Source: Mycolicibacterium sp. MU0053
GTDB lineage: Bacteria > Actinomycetota > Actinomycetes > Mycobacteriales > Mycobacteriaceae
Length of the DNA: 64,000 bases
Direction: 5' to 3'
Assembly: GCF_963378095.1 (NCBI RefSeq)
Contig: NZ_OY726397.1
Location: 2,294,001 to 2,358,000, forward strand
Shown one piece after another: positions 40,212-49,061 of this stretch. The position numbers and the translations under genes were made by a program. The notes beneath the pieces were generated by a model that did no database searches, had not been told where the DNA came from, and saw nothing but the letters and a program-made list of their open reading frames with translations. Every line of letters starts with the position of its first letter. Within the stretch, counting starts at the first letter, position 1.

Positions 40212-41708
40212 ATGCAAAGGATCATCGGCACCGAGGTGGAGTACGGCATCTCGTCGCCGTCCGACCCGACCGCGAACCCGATCCTGACCTCTACGCAGGC
40301 GGTGCTCGCCTATGCCGCGGCGGCCGGAATTCAGCGGGCGAAGCGGACGCGTTGGGACTATGAGGTGGAGTCGCCGCTGCGCGATGCGCGCGGATTCGAC
40401 CTGAGCAGGACCACCGGGCCGGCACCGATCGTCGACGCCGACGAGGTAGGGGCGGCGAACATGATCCTCACCAACGGTGCCCGGCTCTACGTCGACCATG
40501 CCCATCCGGAGTACTCCGCGCCCGAGGTCACCGACCCGATGGACGCGGTGATCTGGGACAAAGCCGGCGAGCGCGTCATGGAGGCCGCGGCGCGCCACGT
40601 GGCGTCGGTGCCCGGTGCGGTCAAGCTCCAGCTCTACAAGAACAACGTGGACGGTAAGGGCGCGTCCTACGGTTCGCACGAGAACTATCTGATGAGCCGG
40701 CAGACCCCGTTCTCGGCGGTCATCGCGGGTCTGACACCGTTCCTGGTGTCCCGGCAGATCATCAGCGGCTCCGGGCGGGTGGGGCTCGGCCCCTCCGGCG
40801 ACGAGCCGGGATTTCAGCTGTCCCAGCGGGCGGACTACATCGAGGTCGAGGTCGGCCTGGAAACCACGCTCAAGCGCGGCATCATCAACACCCGCGACGA
40901 ACCGCACGCCGACGCCGACAAGTACCGCCGACTGCACGTCATCATCGGCGACGCCAACCTGGCCGAGACCTCGACCTACCTGAAGGTGGGCACCATGTCG
41001 CTGGTGCTCGACCTGATCGAGGAGAACGTCGACCTGTCGGATCTGGCGCTGGCCCGCCCCGTGCACGCGGTGCACGTGGTCAGCCGCGACCCGTCGTTGC
41101 GCGCCACCGTCGCGCTGGCCGACGGACGTGAGTTGACCGCCCTTGCGCTGCAACGTATCTACCTGGATCGGGTAGCGAAGCTGGTGGACAGTCGCGATCC
41201 CGACCCGCGGGCCTCGCACGTCGTCGAAACCTGGGCCCACGTGTTGGATCTGCTGGAACGCGATCCGATGGAGTGCGCCGAGATCCTGGACTGGCCGGCC
41301 AAGCTGCGCCTACTCGAGGGCTTCCGGCAGCGGGAGAACCTCAGCTGGAACGCCCCGCGGCTGCACCTGGTGGACCTGCAGTACTCCGATGTCCGGCTGG
41401 ACAAGGGTCTGTACAACCGGCTGGTGGCGCGCGGCTCGATGAAGCGTCTGGTCACCGAGCAGCAGGTGCTCGACGCGGTGGACAATCCACCGACCGACAC
41501 TCGGGCCTACTTCCGGGGTGAATGTTTGCGGCGGTTCGGCGCCGACATCGCGGCCGCGAGCTGGGATTCGGTGATTTTCGACCTGGGCGGCGATTCGCTG
41601 GTGCGCATTCCCACCCTGGAACCGCTGCGGGGGAGCAAAGCGCACGTCGGAGCGTTGTTGGATTCCGTGGACAGTGCGGCCGAGCTGGTCGAACAACTCA
41701 CGAACTGA
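40212..41708 (+). CDS. dop: Deamidase/depupylase of Pup
   Basis: 498 residues from ATG 40212. The carboxylate-amine ligase fold opens with GTEVEYG (E8 and E10 bind metal/ATP). The Dop-specific loop at about 40-80 ([11 protein letters not shown]) distinguishes it from the ligase PafA, and [12 protein letters not shown] contains the catalytic D95. It deamidates the C-terminal Gln of Pup and removes Pup from substrates. It lies 73 bases upstream of pup, whose encoded C-terminal Gln makes Dop necessary. Confidence 0.98.
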   Translation: MQRIIGTEVEYGISSPSDPTANPILTSTQAVLAYAAAAGIQRAKRTRWDYEVESPLRDARGFDLSRTTGPAPIVDADEVGAANMILTNGARLYVDHAHPEYSAPEVTDPMDAVIWDKAGERVMEAAARHVASVPGAVKLQLYKNNVDGKGASYGSHENYLMSRQTPFSAVIAGLTPFLVSRQIISGSGRVGLGPSGDEPGFQLSQRADYIEVEVGLETTLKRGIINTRDEPHADADKYRRLHVIIGDANLAETSTYLKVGTMSLVLDLIEENVDLSDLALARPVHAVHVVSRDPSLRATVALADGRELTALALQRIYLDRVAKLVDSRDPDPRASHVVETWAHVLDLLERDPMECAEILDWPAKLRLLEGFRQRENLSWNAPRLHLVDLQYSDVRLDKGLYNRLVARGSMKRLVTEQQVLDAVDNPPTDTRAYFRGECLRRFGADIAAASWDSVIFDLGGDSLVRIPTLEPLRGSKAHVGALLDSVDSAAELVEQLTN

Positions 41709-41715
41709 CTGCTAT

Positions 41716-41746
41716 CCGGGGCAATGCGGTTATTGCCCGGTAGGGT
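41716..41746 (+). promoter_or_regulatory. Hairpin and -10-like element between dop and pup
   Basis: CCGGGGCAAT (41716-41725) and ATTGCCCGG (41732-41740) form a stem with one bulged G and a six-base loop, followed directly by TAGGGT (41741-41746), a TANNNT -10 form. This could end dop transcription or be an operator overlapping a separate pup-prcBA promoter. The pup Shine-Dalgarno AGGAGGA is at 41769-41775. Confidence 0.45.
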
Positions 41747-41781
41747 GAAGAGACATCTGGCGTTGCACAGGAGGATTAGCG

Positions 41782-41976
41782 ATGGCTCAGGAGCAGACCA
41801 AGCGTGGCGGTGGCGGCGGCGATGACGACGACGTCGACTCCGGCACTGGTGGCGGCCAGGAACGTCGCGAGAAGCTGGCCGGGGACACCGACGATCTACT
41901 CGACGAGATTGACGACGTTCTCGAGGAAAATGCCGAAGATTTCGTGCGTGCATACGTGCAAAAGGGCGGCCAGTGA
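41782..41976 (+). CDS. pup: Prokaryotic ubiquitin-like protein Pup
   Basis: 64 residues, largely disordered and acidic, starting [17 protein letters not shown]. The helix-forming Mpa-binding region is about 22-58 ([20 protein letters not shown]). It ends in GGQ, the Gln form that Dop converts to Glu before PafA ligates Pup to lysines. A strong Shine-Dalgarno precedes it, and its stop overlaps prcB (GTGA). Confidence 0.98.
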   Translation: MAQEQTKRGGGGGDDDDVDSGTGGGQERREKLAGDTDDLLDEIDDVLEENAEDFVRAYVQKGGQ

Positions 41977-42860
41977 GCTGGTCGTTCAACGCTCCCAATG
42001 ATCGTCTGGCCCCTCAGTCACTCATAACTGACCTTTCGTCGTTTGCTGATCTGCTGCGCCGGCAGGCGCCGGATCTGCTTCCGAATGTCCGTGATGCGGT
42101 CGGGTCCGGTGCGGATTTTCCGCATGGCACCACGATCGTGGCGTTGAAGTATCCGGGCGGCGTGCTGATCGCCGGTGACCGGCGCTCGACGCAGGGCAAC
42201 ATGATCGCCGGCCGCGATGTGCAAAAGGTCTACATCACCGACGATTACACCGCCACCGGCATCGCGGGGACCGCGGCCATCGCCGTCGAGTTCGCGCGCC
42301 TCTATGCGGTGGAGTTGGAGCATTACGAGAAGCTCGAGGGTGTGGCCCTGACCTTCCCGGGCAAGGTGAACCGCTTGGCCACCATGGTGCGCGGCAACCT
42401 CGGGGCGGCCCTGCAGGGGTTCATCGCGCTGCCGCTGCTCGTGGGGTACGACCTGAGCGATCCCAACCCGCAGGGCGCCGGCCGGATCGTGTCGTTCGAC
42501 GCCGCCGGCGGCTGGAACATCGAGGTCGAGGGATACCAGTCGGTGGGCTCGGGTTCGCTGTTCGCAAAATCGGCGATGAAGAAGATGTATTCACGGGTCA
42601 CCGATGCGGACTCCGCGCTGGCCGTGGCCATCGAGGCGCTCTATGACGCGGCCGACGACGACTCGGCCACCGGCGGGCCGGATCTGGTGCGGGGCATCTA
42701 TCCCACCGCGGTCACCATCGGCGCCGAGGGTGCCGAGGATGTGCCCGAGCAACGCATTGCCGAACTCGCCCGCGAAGTGATCGCCGGGCGGTCCCGCTCC
42801 GATACGTTCGGTCCCGACGACAACTCCGGGATCAACGCCGCGCCGCGAGGTGACGCATGA
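41973..42860 (+). CDS. prcB: Proteasome subunit beta
   Basis: 295 residues. A 52-residue propeptide is cleaved before T53 in [13 protein letters not shown], exposing the catalytic N-terminal threonine. The Lys and Asp of the active site lie in [12 protein letters not shown] and nearby. It forms the two inner seven-subunit rings of the 20S core. Starts overlap on both sides: GTGA with pup and ATGA with prcA, giving strict translational coupling. Confidence 0.98.
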   Translation: MSWSFNAPNDRLAPQSLITDLSSFADLLRRQAPDLLPNVRDAVGSGADFPHGTTIVALKYPGGVLIAGDRRSTQGNMIAGRDVQKVYITDDYTATGIAGTAAIAVEFARLYAVELEHYEKLEGVALTFPGKVNRLATMVRGNLGAALQGFIALPLLVGYDLSDPNPQGAGRIVSFDAAGGWNIEVEGYQSVGSGSLFAKSAMKKMYSRVTDADSALAVAIEALYDAADDDSATGGPDLVRGIYPTAVTIGAEGAEDVPEQRIAELAREVIAGRSRSDTFGPDDNSGINAAPRGDA

Positions 42861-43567
42861 GCTTCCCGTACTTCATCTCGCCCGAGCAGGCGATGCGTGA
42901 GCGCAGCGAATTGGCGCGCAAGGGCATTGCCCGCGGGCGCAGCGTGGTGGTGCTGGCCTACGCCGACGGCGTACTGTTCGTCGCCGAGAACCCCTCGCGG
43001 TCCCTGCAGAAGGTCAGCGAACTGTACGACCGCATCGGTTTCGCCGCGGTGGGCCGGTTCAACGAGTTCGACAACCTGCGCCGGGGCGGCATCCAGTTCG
43101 CCGACACCCGTGGCTACGCCTACGACCGCCGCGACGTCACCGGTCGGCAGCTGGCCAACGTGTACGCCAACACGCTCGGCTCGATCTTCACCGAGCAGGC
43201 CAAGCCCTACGAGGTGGAACTCTGCGTCGCCGAGGTCGCCCACTTCGGTGAGTCGAAAGCGCCTGAGCTGTACCGGATCACCTACGACGGCTCCATTGCC
43301 GACGAGCCGCACTTCGTCGTGATGGGCGGGGTCACCGATCCCATCATCGCGGCGCTGAAGGACACCTACACCGAGAATGCCGAGCTCGCCGATGCCGTGC
43401 GGACCGCGGTCGCCGCGCTGCAGGCCCCCGAGGGCGACGCCGAACCGCGGGTGCTCGGCGCCGCGACCCTGGAGGTCGCGGTCCTGGAAGCCACCAAGCC
43501 ACGGCGGGCCTTCCGACGCATTGTCGGACCCGCTGTGGAAGCGCTGCTGCCGCAGCAGGACGCGTGA
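42857..43567 (+). CDS. prcA: Proteasome subunit alpha
   Basis: 236 residues. The N-terminal gate segment [20 protein letters not shown] is conserved, and the body [25 protein letters not shown] is the alpha-subunit sandwich start. It forms the outer rings and the pocket bound by the Mpa C-terminus. It is the last gene of pup-prcB-prcA and meets the 13E12 gene tail to tail at TGA-C-TCA. Confidence 0.98.
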   Translation: MSFPYFISPEQAMRERSELARKGIARGRSVVVLAYADGVLFVAENPSRSLQKVSELYDRIGFAAVGRFNEFDNLRRGGIQFADTRGYAYDRRDVTGRQLANVYANTLGSIFTEQAKPYEVELCVAEVAHFGESKAPELYRITYDGSIADEPHFVVMGGVTDPIIAALKDTYTENAELADAVRTAVAALQAPEGDAEPRVLGAATLEVAVLEATKPRRAFRRIVGPAVEALLPQQDA

Positions 43568-43568
43568 C

Positions 43569-45011
43569 TCAACCGGAATCATGGCGGGCCCGCTCGGATT
43601 TGATCCGCTGAGCCTGTTCGGCTCGTCGGGTGCGCTTACGTCTGGGCATCTGTAGGCCACGGTTCGCGATCGGCGCAGCCGGTCGGGTCGCGTCGGGTGC
43701 CGGCAGGGGCGCGGTGGTGGTGTCCCAGTGCGGAAACACGGCTTTACTGCCCGGGTAGGTGGTGTAGGTCTTCCCGGTGGGCGTGGTCCAGGTGATGGAG
43801 CCGTCCGGATGTTGGGTTTCGGACCATTCGCTCCAAAAAGTTTTGAGCAGGTGGTGTTTTCGGCAGAGGCAAGCCAGGTTGGACGGATGGGTCGGCCCGC
43901 CTCGCTCGTCGGGGATCGTATGGTCGACGTCGCAGATCTCGGCGGACGCGCTGCAGCCTGGGAACCGACAGGTCAGATCGCGGGCGCGGATGAACCTCGC
44001 CAGCTTGGCCGAGGGGCGGTAGCGCGGTTCGGCGGTCTGATCCGGGGCCCGCAGCGGGCTGATCTTGGCGCCGGCGTCGATGAGTTCGGCCAGCTGCGCC
44101 GGCGGGACCACTCCACCGCCCTGCAGCACCGCCGCGTAGTACGGATCCTTAGTCGGCGTGGCTTCCGGCTTGGCCGTGTGCGCGCTCTGGACGGCGCGCT
44201 CATCGGCGACCACGTGGATGACCACTGAGTCGGCCCGTGAATCGGTTCCGGCGCCGACACATTCGGGCTTGCCGCAGCGGCATGCCAGCCGATCGGAGCC
44301 GGCGAGAAGAGCTCCGACGGCATCGGAGCGCCGCTCGCCGATGGTGCGCGGATCGTCGGAGCACACGCCGCGGATCATCGCGCGCAGCCGACGATCGAAG
44401 AGCACAGCATCCGGGCTCTTGAGGCTGCCGTACAGCGACGAGGTCCCGGTGGCGTCGTCGGGCTTGCCGAATTGCACATCGCGATAACGGATGGCGGCGT
44501 TGTACTCATAGCGCGCCGACGGGTCATGTTCTTCGAGCACGGCGTCGATGGCGTTGTCCAGGCCCTTCTCCGAAAGTGGGCCCCACCGGGTGGCCTGGAT
44601 GGCCAGCTCGGAATCGATGGTGGCCATCGCGTCGCTGTCCACCACCAGTCTGGTGCGCCACGCGATGGTGGCCGCGATGGCCAGCGAGATGGCACCCTCA
44701 GCCAGGCGTGCAGCGGTCCTGGGAAGGCGGGTGCGCAGGGCGTAGGCCAGGTGCATCTGGCTCGAGGCCCGGCGATGGCTGATGCCGAGCGCGGCGGCGA
44801 TCTCGGCTGCGGCACTGTCCCACCCGTCGCAGGCCCACAGGCCACGCTCATCCTCATCGTCGCCCAGCCGGCGTTCCATCAGCTCGGCGATCGCCGCCAA
44901 TCGTGTGGCTGCGGCCCCGCTTTCGGCGCGGGACCCCGCCTCGATGGCGGCCACCACGGCCGCATCGTCGGCGCCGGCCAACGATGCGGGTGAGGGCAGT
45001 GATTCGAACAT
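43569..45011 (-). CDS. 13E12-type repeat protein: DUF222 plus HNH endonuclease domain
   Basis: 480 residues from ATG 45011. The N-terminal DUF222 region covers about 20-300. The C-terminal HNH domain at about 365-425 reads CRFPGCSASAEICDVDHTIP...LACLCRKHHLLKT, with all His, Asn and Cys residues intact, so nuclease function looks preserved. The tail is very basic (PRRKRTRRAEQAQRIKSER). 13E12 genes are multicopy in mycobacteria and are thought to be mobile or recombination-prone. This copy abuts prcA by one base. Confidence 0.9.
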   Translation of the reverse strand: MFESLPSPASLAGADDAAVVAAIEAGSRAESGAAATRLAAIAELMERRLGDDEDERGLWACDGWDSAAAEIAAALGISHRRASSQMHLAYALRTRLPRTAARLAEGAISLAIAATIAWRTRLVVDSDAMATIDSELAIQATRWGPLSEKGLDNAIDAVLEEHDPSARYEYNAAIRYRDVQFGKPDDATGTSSLYGSLKSPDAVLFDRRLRAMIRGVCSDDPRTIGERRSDAVGALLAGSDRLACRCGKPECVGAGTDSRADSVVIHVVADERAVQSAHTAKPEATPTKDPYYAAVLQGGGVVPPAQLAELIDAGAKISPLRAPDQTAEPRYRPSAKLARFIRARDLTCRFPGCSASAEICDVDHTIPDERGGPTHPSNLACLCRKHHLLKTFWSEWSETQHPDGSITWTTPTGKTYTTYPGSKAVFPHWDTTTAPLPAPDATRPAAPIANRGLQMPRRKRTRRAEQAQRIKSERARHDSG

Positions 45012-45063
45012 GCTTTCGATGCTAATTGGGCTGGTGGTGGTGCGCCGCCCGGATCTGGCGGAT

Positions 45064-45090
45064 TGTGGATGAAGGCGCAACTGTGGATAA
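45064..45090. repeat. Two DnaA-box-like nonamers upstream of the 13E12 gene
   Basis: TGTGGATGA (45064-45072) and TGTGGATAA (45082-45090) are direct repeats 18 bases apart in the 146-base gap between the 13E12 gene and the SDR gene. The second equals the classical DnaA box TTATCCACA read on the other strand. They may be regulatory or a feature of the 13E12 element. Confidence 0.4.
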
Positions 45091-45157
45091 CCGGCGATGA
45101 GTTCCATCCACGGGGTAGGTCTGTTCCTGGGGACAGCCAACCGATCTAGGGGATTAC

Positions 45158-45976
45158 ATGCAGACACTCGAGGGCAAGGTCGTGCTGGTCACCGGCGGCG
45201 CGCGTGGGCAGGGCCGGGCGCACGCCCGCACGCTGGCACGTGCGGGCGCCGACATCGTCGTCTGCGATATCGCCGAACAGGTCGGGGGTCTCGATTACCC
45301 CCTGGCCTCGCCGGCCGACCTGCGCGAAACGATCGGCCTGGTGGAGTCCCTCGGACGACGATGCGTCGCGCTGACCGCCGACGTCCGCAGCCTCGCGGAT
45401 ATGCGGCGGGTGGCCGACGGGGCCGCAGAGGTCTTCGGCGGGATCGACATCGTCATCGCCAACGCCGGCATCGCCAGCTCGGCACCCATTGCGGAGATGA
45501 GCGAACAGCGTTGGCGCACAATGATCGACGTCAACCTCACCGGAGTCTTCAATACCTTCCGGGCGACGCTGCCGCGGCTGCTCGAGCGCGGTTGCGGGCA
45601 TCTGATTGCGACGTCGTCGATCGTCGCTCGGACCGGCGCGGCCAACTCCGGCCACTATGCCGCGGCCAAGGCCGGGGTGGTGGCGCTGGTGCAGTCGCTG
45701 GCGCACGAGGTGGCCGAGCACGGCATCGTCGTCAACGCGGTGCTGCCGGCCGGCGTGAACACGCCGATGATCCACAACCCGACGACGTATCGGATGATCC
45801 GACCGGACCTGGAGAACCCCGGCCGCGCGGACGCCGAGGAGATGTTCGCGCAGGGTCGCCCGCGGCCCGGACTGCTGGAACCCGAGGATGTGGCAAACGC
45901 CGTGCTGGCTTTGGTGACCGGCCAGGTGCGCTGCCAGTCGGGGGAGTCGCTCACGCTGTCCAACGGACTGTTCTAG
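45158..45976 (+). CDS. Mycofactocin-coupled type SDR oxidoreductase
   Basis: 272 residues. The cofactor motif [17 protein letters not shown] and the insertion [23 protein letters not shown] are hallmarks of the mycofactocin-coupled SDR subfamily, which holds its nicotinamide cofactor tightly and exchanges electrons with mycofactocin. The catalytic Ser and YAAAK are at about 153-172, and [10 protein letters not shown] precedes them. ATG 45158 follows AGGGGATTAC. The substrate is unknown, probably an alcohol or hydroxysteroid-like compound. Confidence 0.88.
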   Translation: MQTLEGKVVLVTGGARGQGRAHARTLARAGADIVVCDIAEQVGGLDYPLASPADLRETIGLVESLGRRCVALTADVRSLADMRRVADGAAEVFGGIDIVIANAGIASSAPIAEMSEQRWRTMIDVNLTGVFNTFRATLPRLLERGCGHLIATSSIVARTGAANSGHYAAAKAGVVALVQSLAHEVAEHGIVVNAVLPAGVNTPMIHNPTTYRMIRPDLENPGRADAEEMFAQGRPRPGLLEPEDVANAVLALVTGQVRCQSGESLTLSNGLF

Positions 45977-45991
45977 CCAGTCCGACTCTGG

Positions 45992-46065
45992 TGCCCTCGG
46001 TGAGACTCGAACTCACACTGGACGGGTTTTGAATCCGTTTCCTCTGCCAATTGGGATACGAGGGC
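45992..46065 (-). tRNA. tRNA with anticodon CAA (Leu), class I shape
   Basis: On the minus strand, acceptor GCCCTCG pairs with CGAGGGC (discriminator A), and T arm GTGAG-TTCGAGT-CTCAC is perfect. Anticodon loop TTCAAAA gives CAA, a leucine anticodon. The molecule is only 74 nt with a five-base variable loop, whereas leucine tRNAs normally have a long variable arm. There is an A-C mismatch closing the anticodon stem (ACGGA/CCCGT) and another C-A mismatch in the D stem. No CCA is encoded. Confidence 0.85.
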
Positions 46066-46156
46066 AAGCACCGTTGGTGCGAGATACCACCTTAGATGAT
46101 GCCCAAAACCGTGCCCGCGCTCGCCCATCGTTGAACCTCACGCGACAATGGGCGCT

Positions 46157-46780
46157 ATGACCGAACCCCACGTCGACGGCAGCAAACCGCATCGCGTTCT
46201 CATCGCCGAGGATGAGGCGCTGATCCGCCTGGACCTGGCCGAGATGCTGCGCGAAGAGGGCTATGACGTCGTCGGGGAGGCCGGTGACGGCCAGGAGGCC
46301 GTCGAACTCGCTGAAGAGCTCAAACCCGACCTGGTGATCATGGACGTCAAGATGCCCCGTCGGGACGGCATCGACGCGGCAGCCGAGATCGCTGCCAAGC
46401 GGATCGCGCCGATCGTGGTGCTCACCGCGTTCAGCCAGCGTGATCTCGTCGAACGCGCGCGCGACGCCGGCGCCATGGCCTACCTGGTCAAGCCGTTCTC
46501 CATCACCGACCTGATCCCGGCGATCGAGCTGGCGGTGAGCCGGTTCGGCGAGGTCAGCGCGCTCGAGCTGGAGGTCGCCACGCTGTCGGAACGCCTGGAG
46601 ACCCGCAAGCTCGTCGAGCGCGCCAAGGGCGTGTTGCAGGTCAAGCAGTCGATGACCGAACCAGAGGCCTTCAAATGGATTCAGCGGGCCGCCATGGACC
46701 GGCGCACCACGATGAAGCGGGTCGCCGAGGTCGTCATCGAGACTTTGGACAGCCCGGACGGCGCGGCGCCGACCAGCTGA
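46157..46780 (+). CDS. pdtaR: ANTAR response regulator PdtaR
   Basis: 207 residues from ATG 46157; ATG 46148 would add three. The receiver domain RVLIAEDEALIRLDLAEML has acidic residues and the phospho-acceptor D63 in VIMDVKMPR, then TAFS and VKPF. The C-terminal ANTAR domain at about 145-200 (ERAKGVLQVKQSMTEPEAFKW) binds dual hairpins in nascent RNA for antitermination. Its partner kinase PdtaS is not in the window. It is nearly identical to Rv1626 as I recall it. Confidence 0.97.
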   Translation: MTEPHVDGSKPHRVLIAEDEALIRLDLAEMLREEGYDVVGEAGDGQEAVELAEELKPDLVIMDVKMPRRDGIDAAAEIAAKRIAPIVVLTAFSQRDLVERARDAGAMAYLVKPFSITDLIPAIELAVSRFGEVSALELEVATLSERLETRKLVERAKGVLQVKQSMTEPEAFKWIQRAAMDRRTTMKRVAEVVIETLDSPDGAAPTS

Positions 46781-46903
46781 GGCGCTTCTATAACAGATTG
46801 GTCACGAGGCCCCTAGCTGACGTCGTTGGTAACAACCACGCATTAGCGTCGAGTTTCGAATGTGCCCTGGGCGTCTAGGACAACTGATTAGGAGCGTTTC
46901 TCG

Positions 46904-48238
46904 ATGAAGAATCGGACCCTCGCTCGCGTCTTCGCCGTGGCCGGCGTAGCTGCGCTCGCCATGACCGGCTGCTCAGCCGAGGAGAGCGATGACACCGCAA
47001 CCGGTGACGGCGCGGAAACCACCACGGAGACCGAGGCCGAGGTCGCCTCGACCGAGTGTGAGCCGCCGCAGGCCACCGTCGGCGCGAATCCCGACACCAG
47101 CCCGCTGAAGTTCGGCACGCTGTTGCCGGAGACGGGAACGCTGGCGTTCCTCGGGCCGCCCGAGGTGGCCGCCGTGCAGGTCGCCGTCGCGGAGATCAAC
47201 GACGCCGGCGGAGTGCTCGATCAGCCCGTGGGCCTGGTGACCGGCGACTCCGGTGACACCACCACCGACACCGCCAACACGACGGTGGACCGGGAACTCG
47301 CCGAGGGGGTCGACGTCATCGTCGGCGCGGCATCGTCGGCGGTCTCGCTGAAGGTGATCGACAAGATCGCCAGTGCCGGTGTGGTGATGTTCTCGCCGGC
47401 CAACACCTCCGATCAGTTCGTCTGCTACCCGGACAAGGGCATGTACTTCCGCACGGCGCCCACCGATGTGCTGCAGGCGCAGGCGCTCTCGCAGTTGATC
47501 ACCGGCGACGGTGCGCAGCGCGTGGCGATCCTCGCGCTCAACGATCCGTACGGGACCGGCCTGGCCGCCAACACCGTAGAGAACCTGGAGACCGCGGGCA
47601 TCGCGTCGGATCAGATCACCAAGATCATCTACGACCCGAATGCACAGTCCTTCAATGCCGAGGTGGACCGGGTCAAGGAGTTCAACCCGGACGCGGTCGC
47701 GGTGCTGGGCTTCGAGGAGACCGCCAAGATCGTGACCCGGATGCACGAGATCGGGATCGGCCCGTCGGACGGCATGCTGGTGTACGGCACCGACGGCAAC
47801 ATGGGTAACGCGCTCGGTGAGGGCGTGGCGCCCGGTCTGCTGACCGGGATGAAGGGCACCACACCGCTGACCGACGTCGGTCCGGAGTTCGAGGCGCGGC
47901 TGACTGCCGTCGATCCGGGGCTGGTCGACTTCAACTACGGCGGTGAGGCTTTCGACGCGGTGGTGATTTCGGCGCTCGCCGCCGAGCAGGCCAAGTCGAC
48001 GGCCGGCGTCGATATCGCCGCCAACATCAACGCGGTCACCCGGGACGGCACCAAGTGCACGTCGTTCGTCCAATGCCGGGACCTGATCCGTGCCGGCGAG
48101 GACATCGATTACGACGGCGTCACCGGCGAGTTGGCGTTCGGGCCCGCCGGGGAACCGTCCGTCGGGTCCTACGGTCGACTCGAGTTCGGTCCGGACAACA
48201 AGCTGACGACCACCGATTTCATCGTCGTGCAGGGCTGA
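46904..48238 (+). CDS. ABC transporter substrate-binding lipoprotein (branched-chain amino acid type) 1
   Basis: 444 residues. The signal peptide ends in MTGC with the lipidated Cys at about 23, followed by an acidic Thr/Glu linker and a type I periplasmic binding fold: LKFGTLLPETGTLAFLGPPE, VGAASSAVSLKVIDKIA and LALNDPYGTGLA. GGAGCG is upstream of ATG 46904. It converges on the livHMGF operon across a strong terminator and is likely a binding protein for that transporter. The ligand could be an amino acid, amide or urea. Confidence 0.92.
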   Translation: MKNRTLARVFAVAGVAALAMTGCSAEESDDTATGDGAETTTETEAEVASTECEPPQATVGANPDTSPLKFGTLLPETGTLAFLGPPEVAAVQVAVAEINDAGGVLDQPVGLVTGDSGDTTTDTANTTVDRELAEGVDVIVGAASSAVSLKVIDKIASAGVVMFSPANTSDQFVCYPDKGMYFRTAPTDVLQAQALSQLITGDGAQRVAILALNDPYGTGLAANTVENLETAGIASDQITKIIYDPNAQSFNAEVDRVKEFNPDAVAVLGFEETAKIVTRMHEIGIGPSDGMLVYGTDGNMGNALGEGVAPGLLTGMKGTTPLTDVGPEFEARLTAVDPGLVDFNYGGEAFDAVVISALAAEQAKSTAGVDIAANINAVTRDGTKCTSFVQCRDLIRAGEDIDYDGVTGELAFGPAGEPSVGSYGRLEFGPDNKLTTTDFIVVQG

Positions 48239-48252
48239 TCGGCGACAAACAC

Positions 48253-48282
48253 TGCGGGCCGGGCGTATTCGCCCGGCCCGCA
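48253..48282. terminator. Bidirectional terminator between the binding protein gene and livF
   Basis: TGCGGGCCGGGCG (48253-48265), loop TATT, CGCCCGGCCCGCA (48270-48282): a perfect 13-bp stem in a 58-base gap between convergent genes. It is the only convergent junction in the window with an obvious intrinsic-type hairpin. Confidence 0.8.
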
Positions 48283-48296
48283 TTGGCTTTCGTGAG

Positions 48297-49061
48297 CTAC
48301 TTCTCGCTGCGGCCGGCAAGCGTTCCCAGATACAGCTCGATCACTTTGGGGTCGTTCATCAGGTTCCGGCCGGTGCCGGTGTAGGCGTTGGTGCCCTGGT
48401 CCAGCACATAGCCGCGGTCGCAGATCTGCAGGCAACGCCGAGCGTTCTGCTCGACCATGATGACCGAGACTCCGGCGGCGTTGATCTGCTTGCAGCGGAT
48501 GAACACCTCGTCCTGGAACATCGGTGACAACCCCGCGGACGGCTCGTCGAGTAGCAGTACCGAGGGCTCCATCATCAGCGCACGGCCGGTGGCCACCATC
48601 TGCCGTTCGCCGCCCGACAACGCACCGGCCTTGACCTTTCGGCGCTCGGCGAGCAACGGAAACAATTCGCTGACGAACTCGAATCGTTCGCGAAACTTCG
48701 CCGGGCGCAGATAGATCCCCATCTCGAGGTTCTCCTCGATGGTCAGCGACGGGAACACATTCTGGTTCTGCGGGACGTAGCCGACCCCCTTCGTGACGAG
48801 GACGTGTGCGGGGGCGGCCTTGATGTCCTCGCCGCGCAGCGTCACCGTCCCCGCGCGCACCGGGATCAACCCGAACAGTGTCTTGAGCAGGGTCGACTTA
48901 CCGGCGCCGTTGGGTCCGATGATCCCCACGATCTCGCCCTCGCGCAGAAAGAAGTCGCAGCCGCGCAGAATGTCGACTTCCGGGAGATAGCCGGCGATGA
49001 GGCCGTCGGCGCGCAGCAAGGCGCCCTCGGCCAACTGATCGTGGGTGGCAGGGTCAGTCAT
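48297..49061 (-). CDS. livF: Branched-chain-type ABC transporter ATP-binding protein LivF
   Basis: 254 residues from ATG 49061, inside the end of livG; GTG 49067 is also possible. Walker A GPNGAGKST, signature LSGGERQM, Walker B VLLLDEPSAGLSP and the switch His region replaced by VEQNARR are as in LivF. It pairs with LivG to power the importer. It is the last gene of livHMGF. Confidence 0.94.
   Translation of the reverse strand: MTDPATHDQLAEGALLRADGLIAGYLPEVDILRGCDFFLREGEIVGIIGPNGAGKSTLLKTLFGLIPVRAGTVTLRGEDIKAAPAHVLVTKGVGYVPQNQNVFPSLTIEENLEMGIYLRPAKFRERFEFVSELFPLLAERRKVKAGALSGGERQMVATGRALMMEPSVLLLDEPSAGLSPMFQDEVFIRCKQINAAGVSVIMVEQNARRCLQICDRGYVLDQGTNAYTGTGRNLMNDPKVIELYLGTLAGRSEK

Noticed and set aside
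46781..46903. A GlnR box upstream of the first liv binding protein (GGTAAC and CTGAC elements)
   Set aside because: Half-site spacing does not fit GTnAC-n6-GnnAC; the match is no better than chance.
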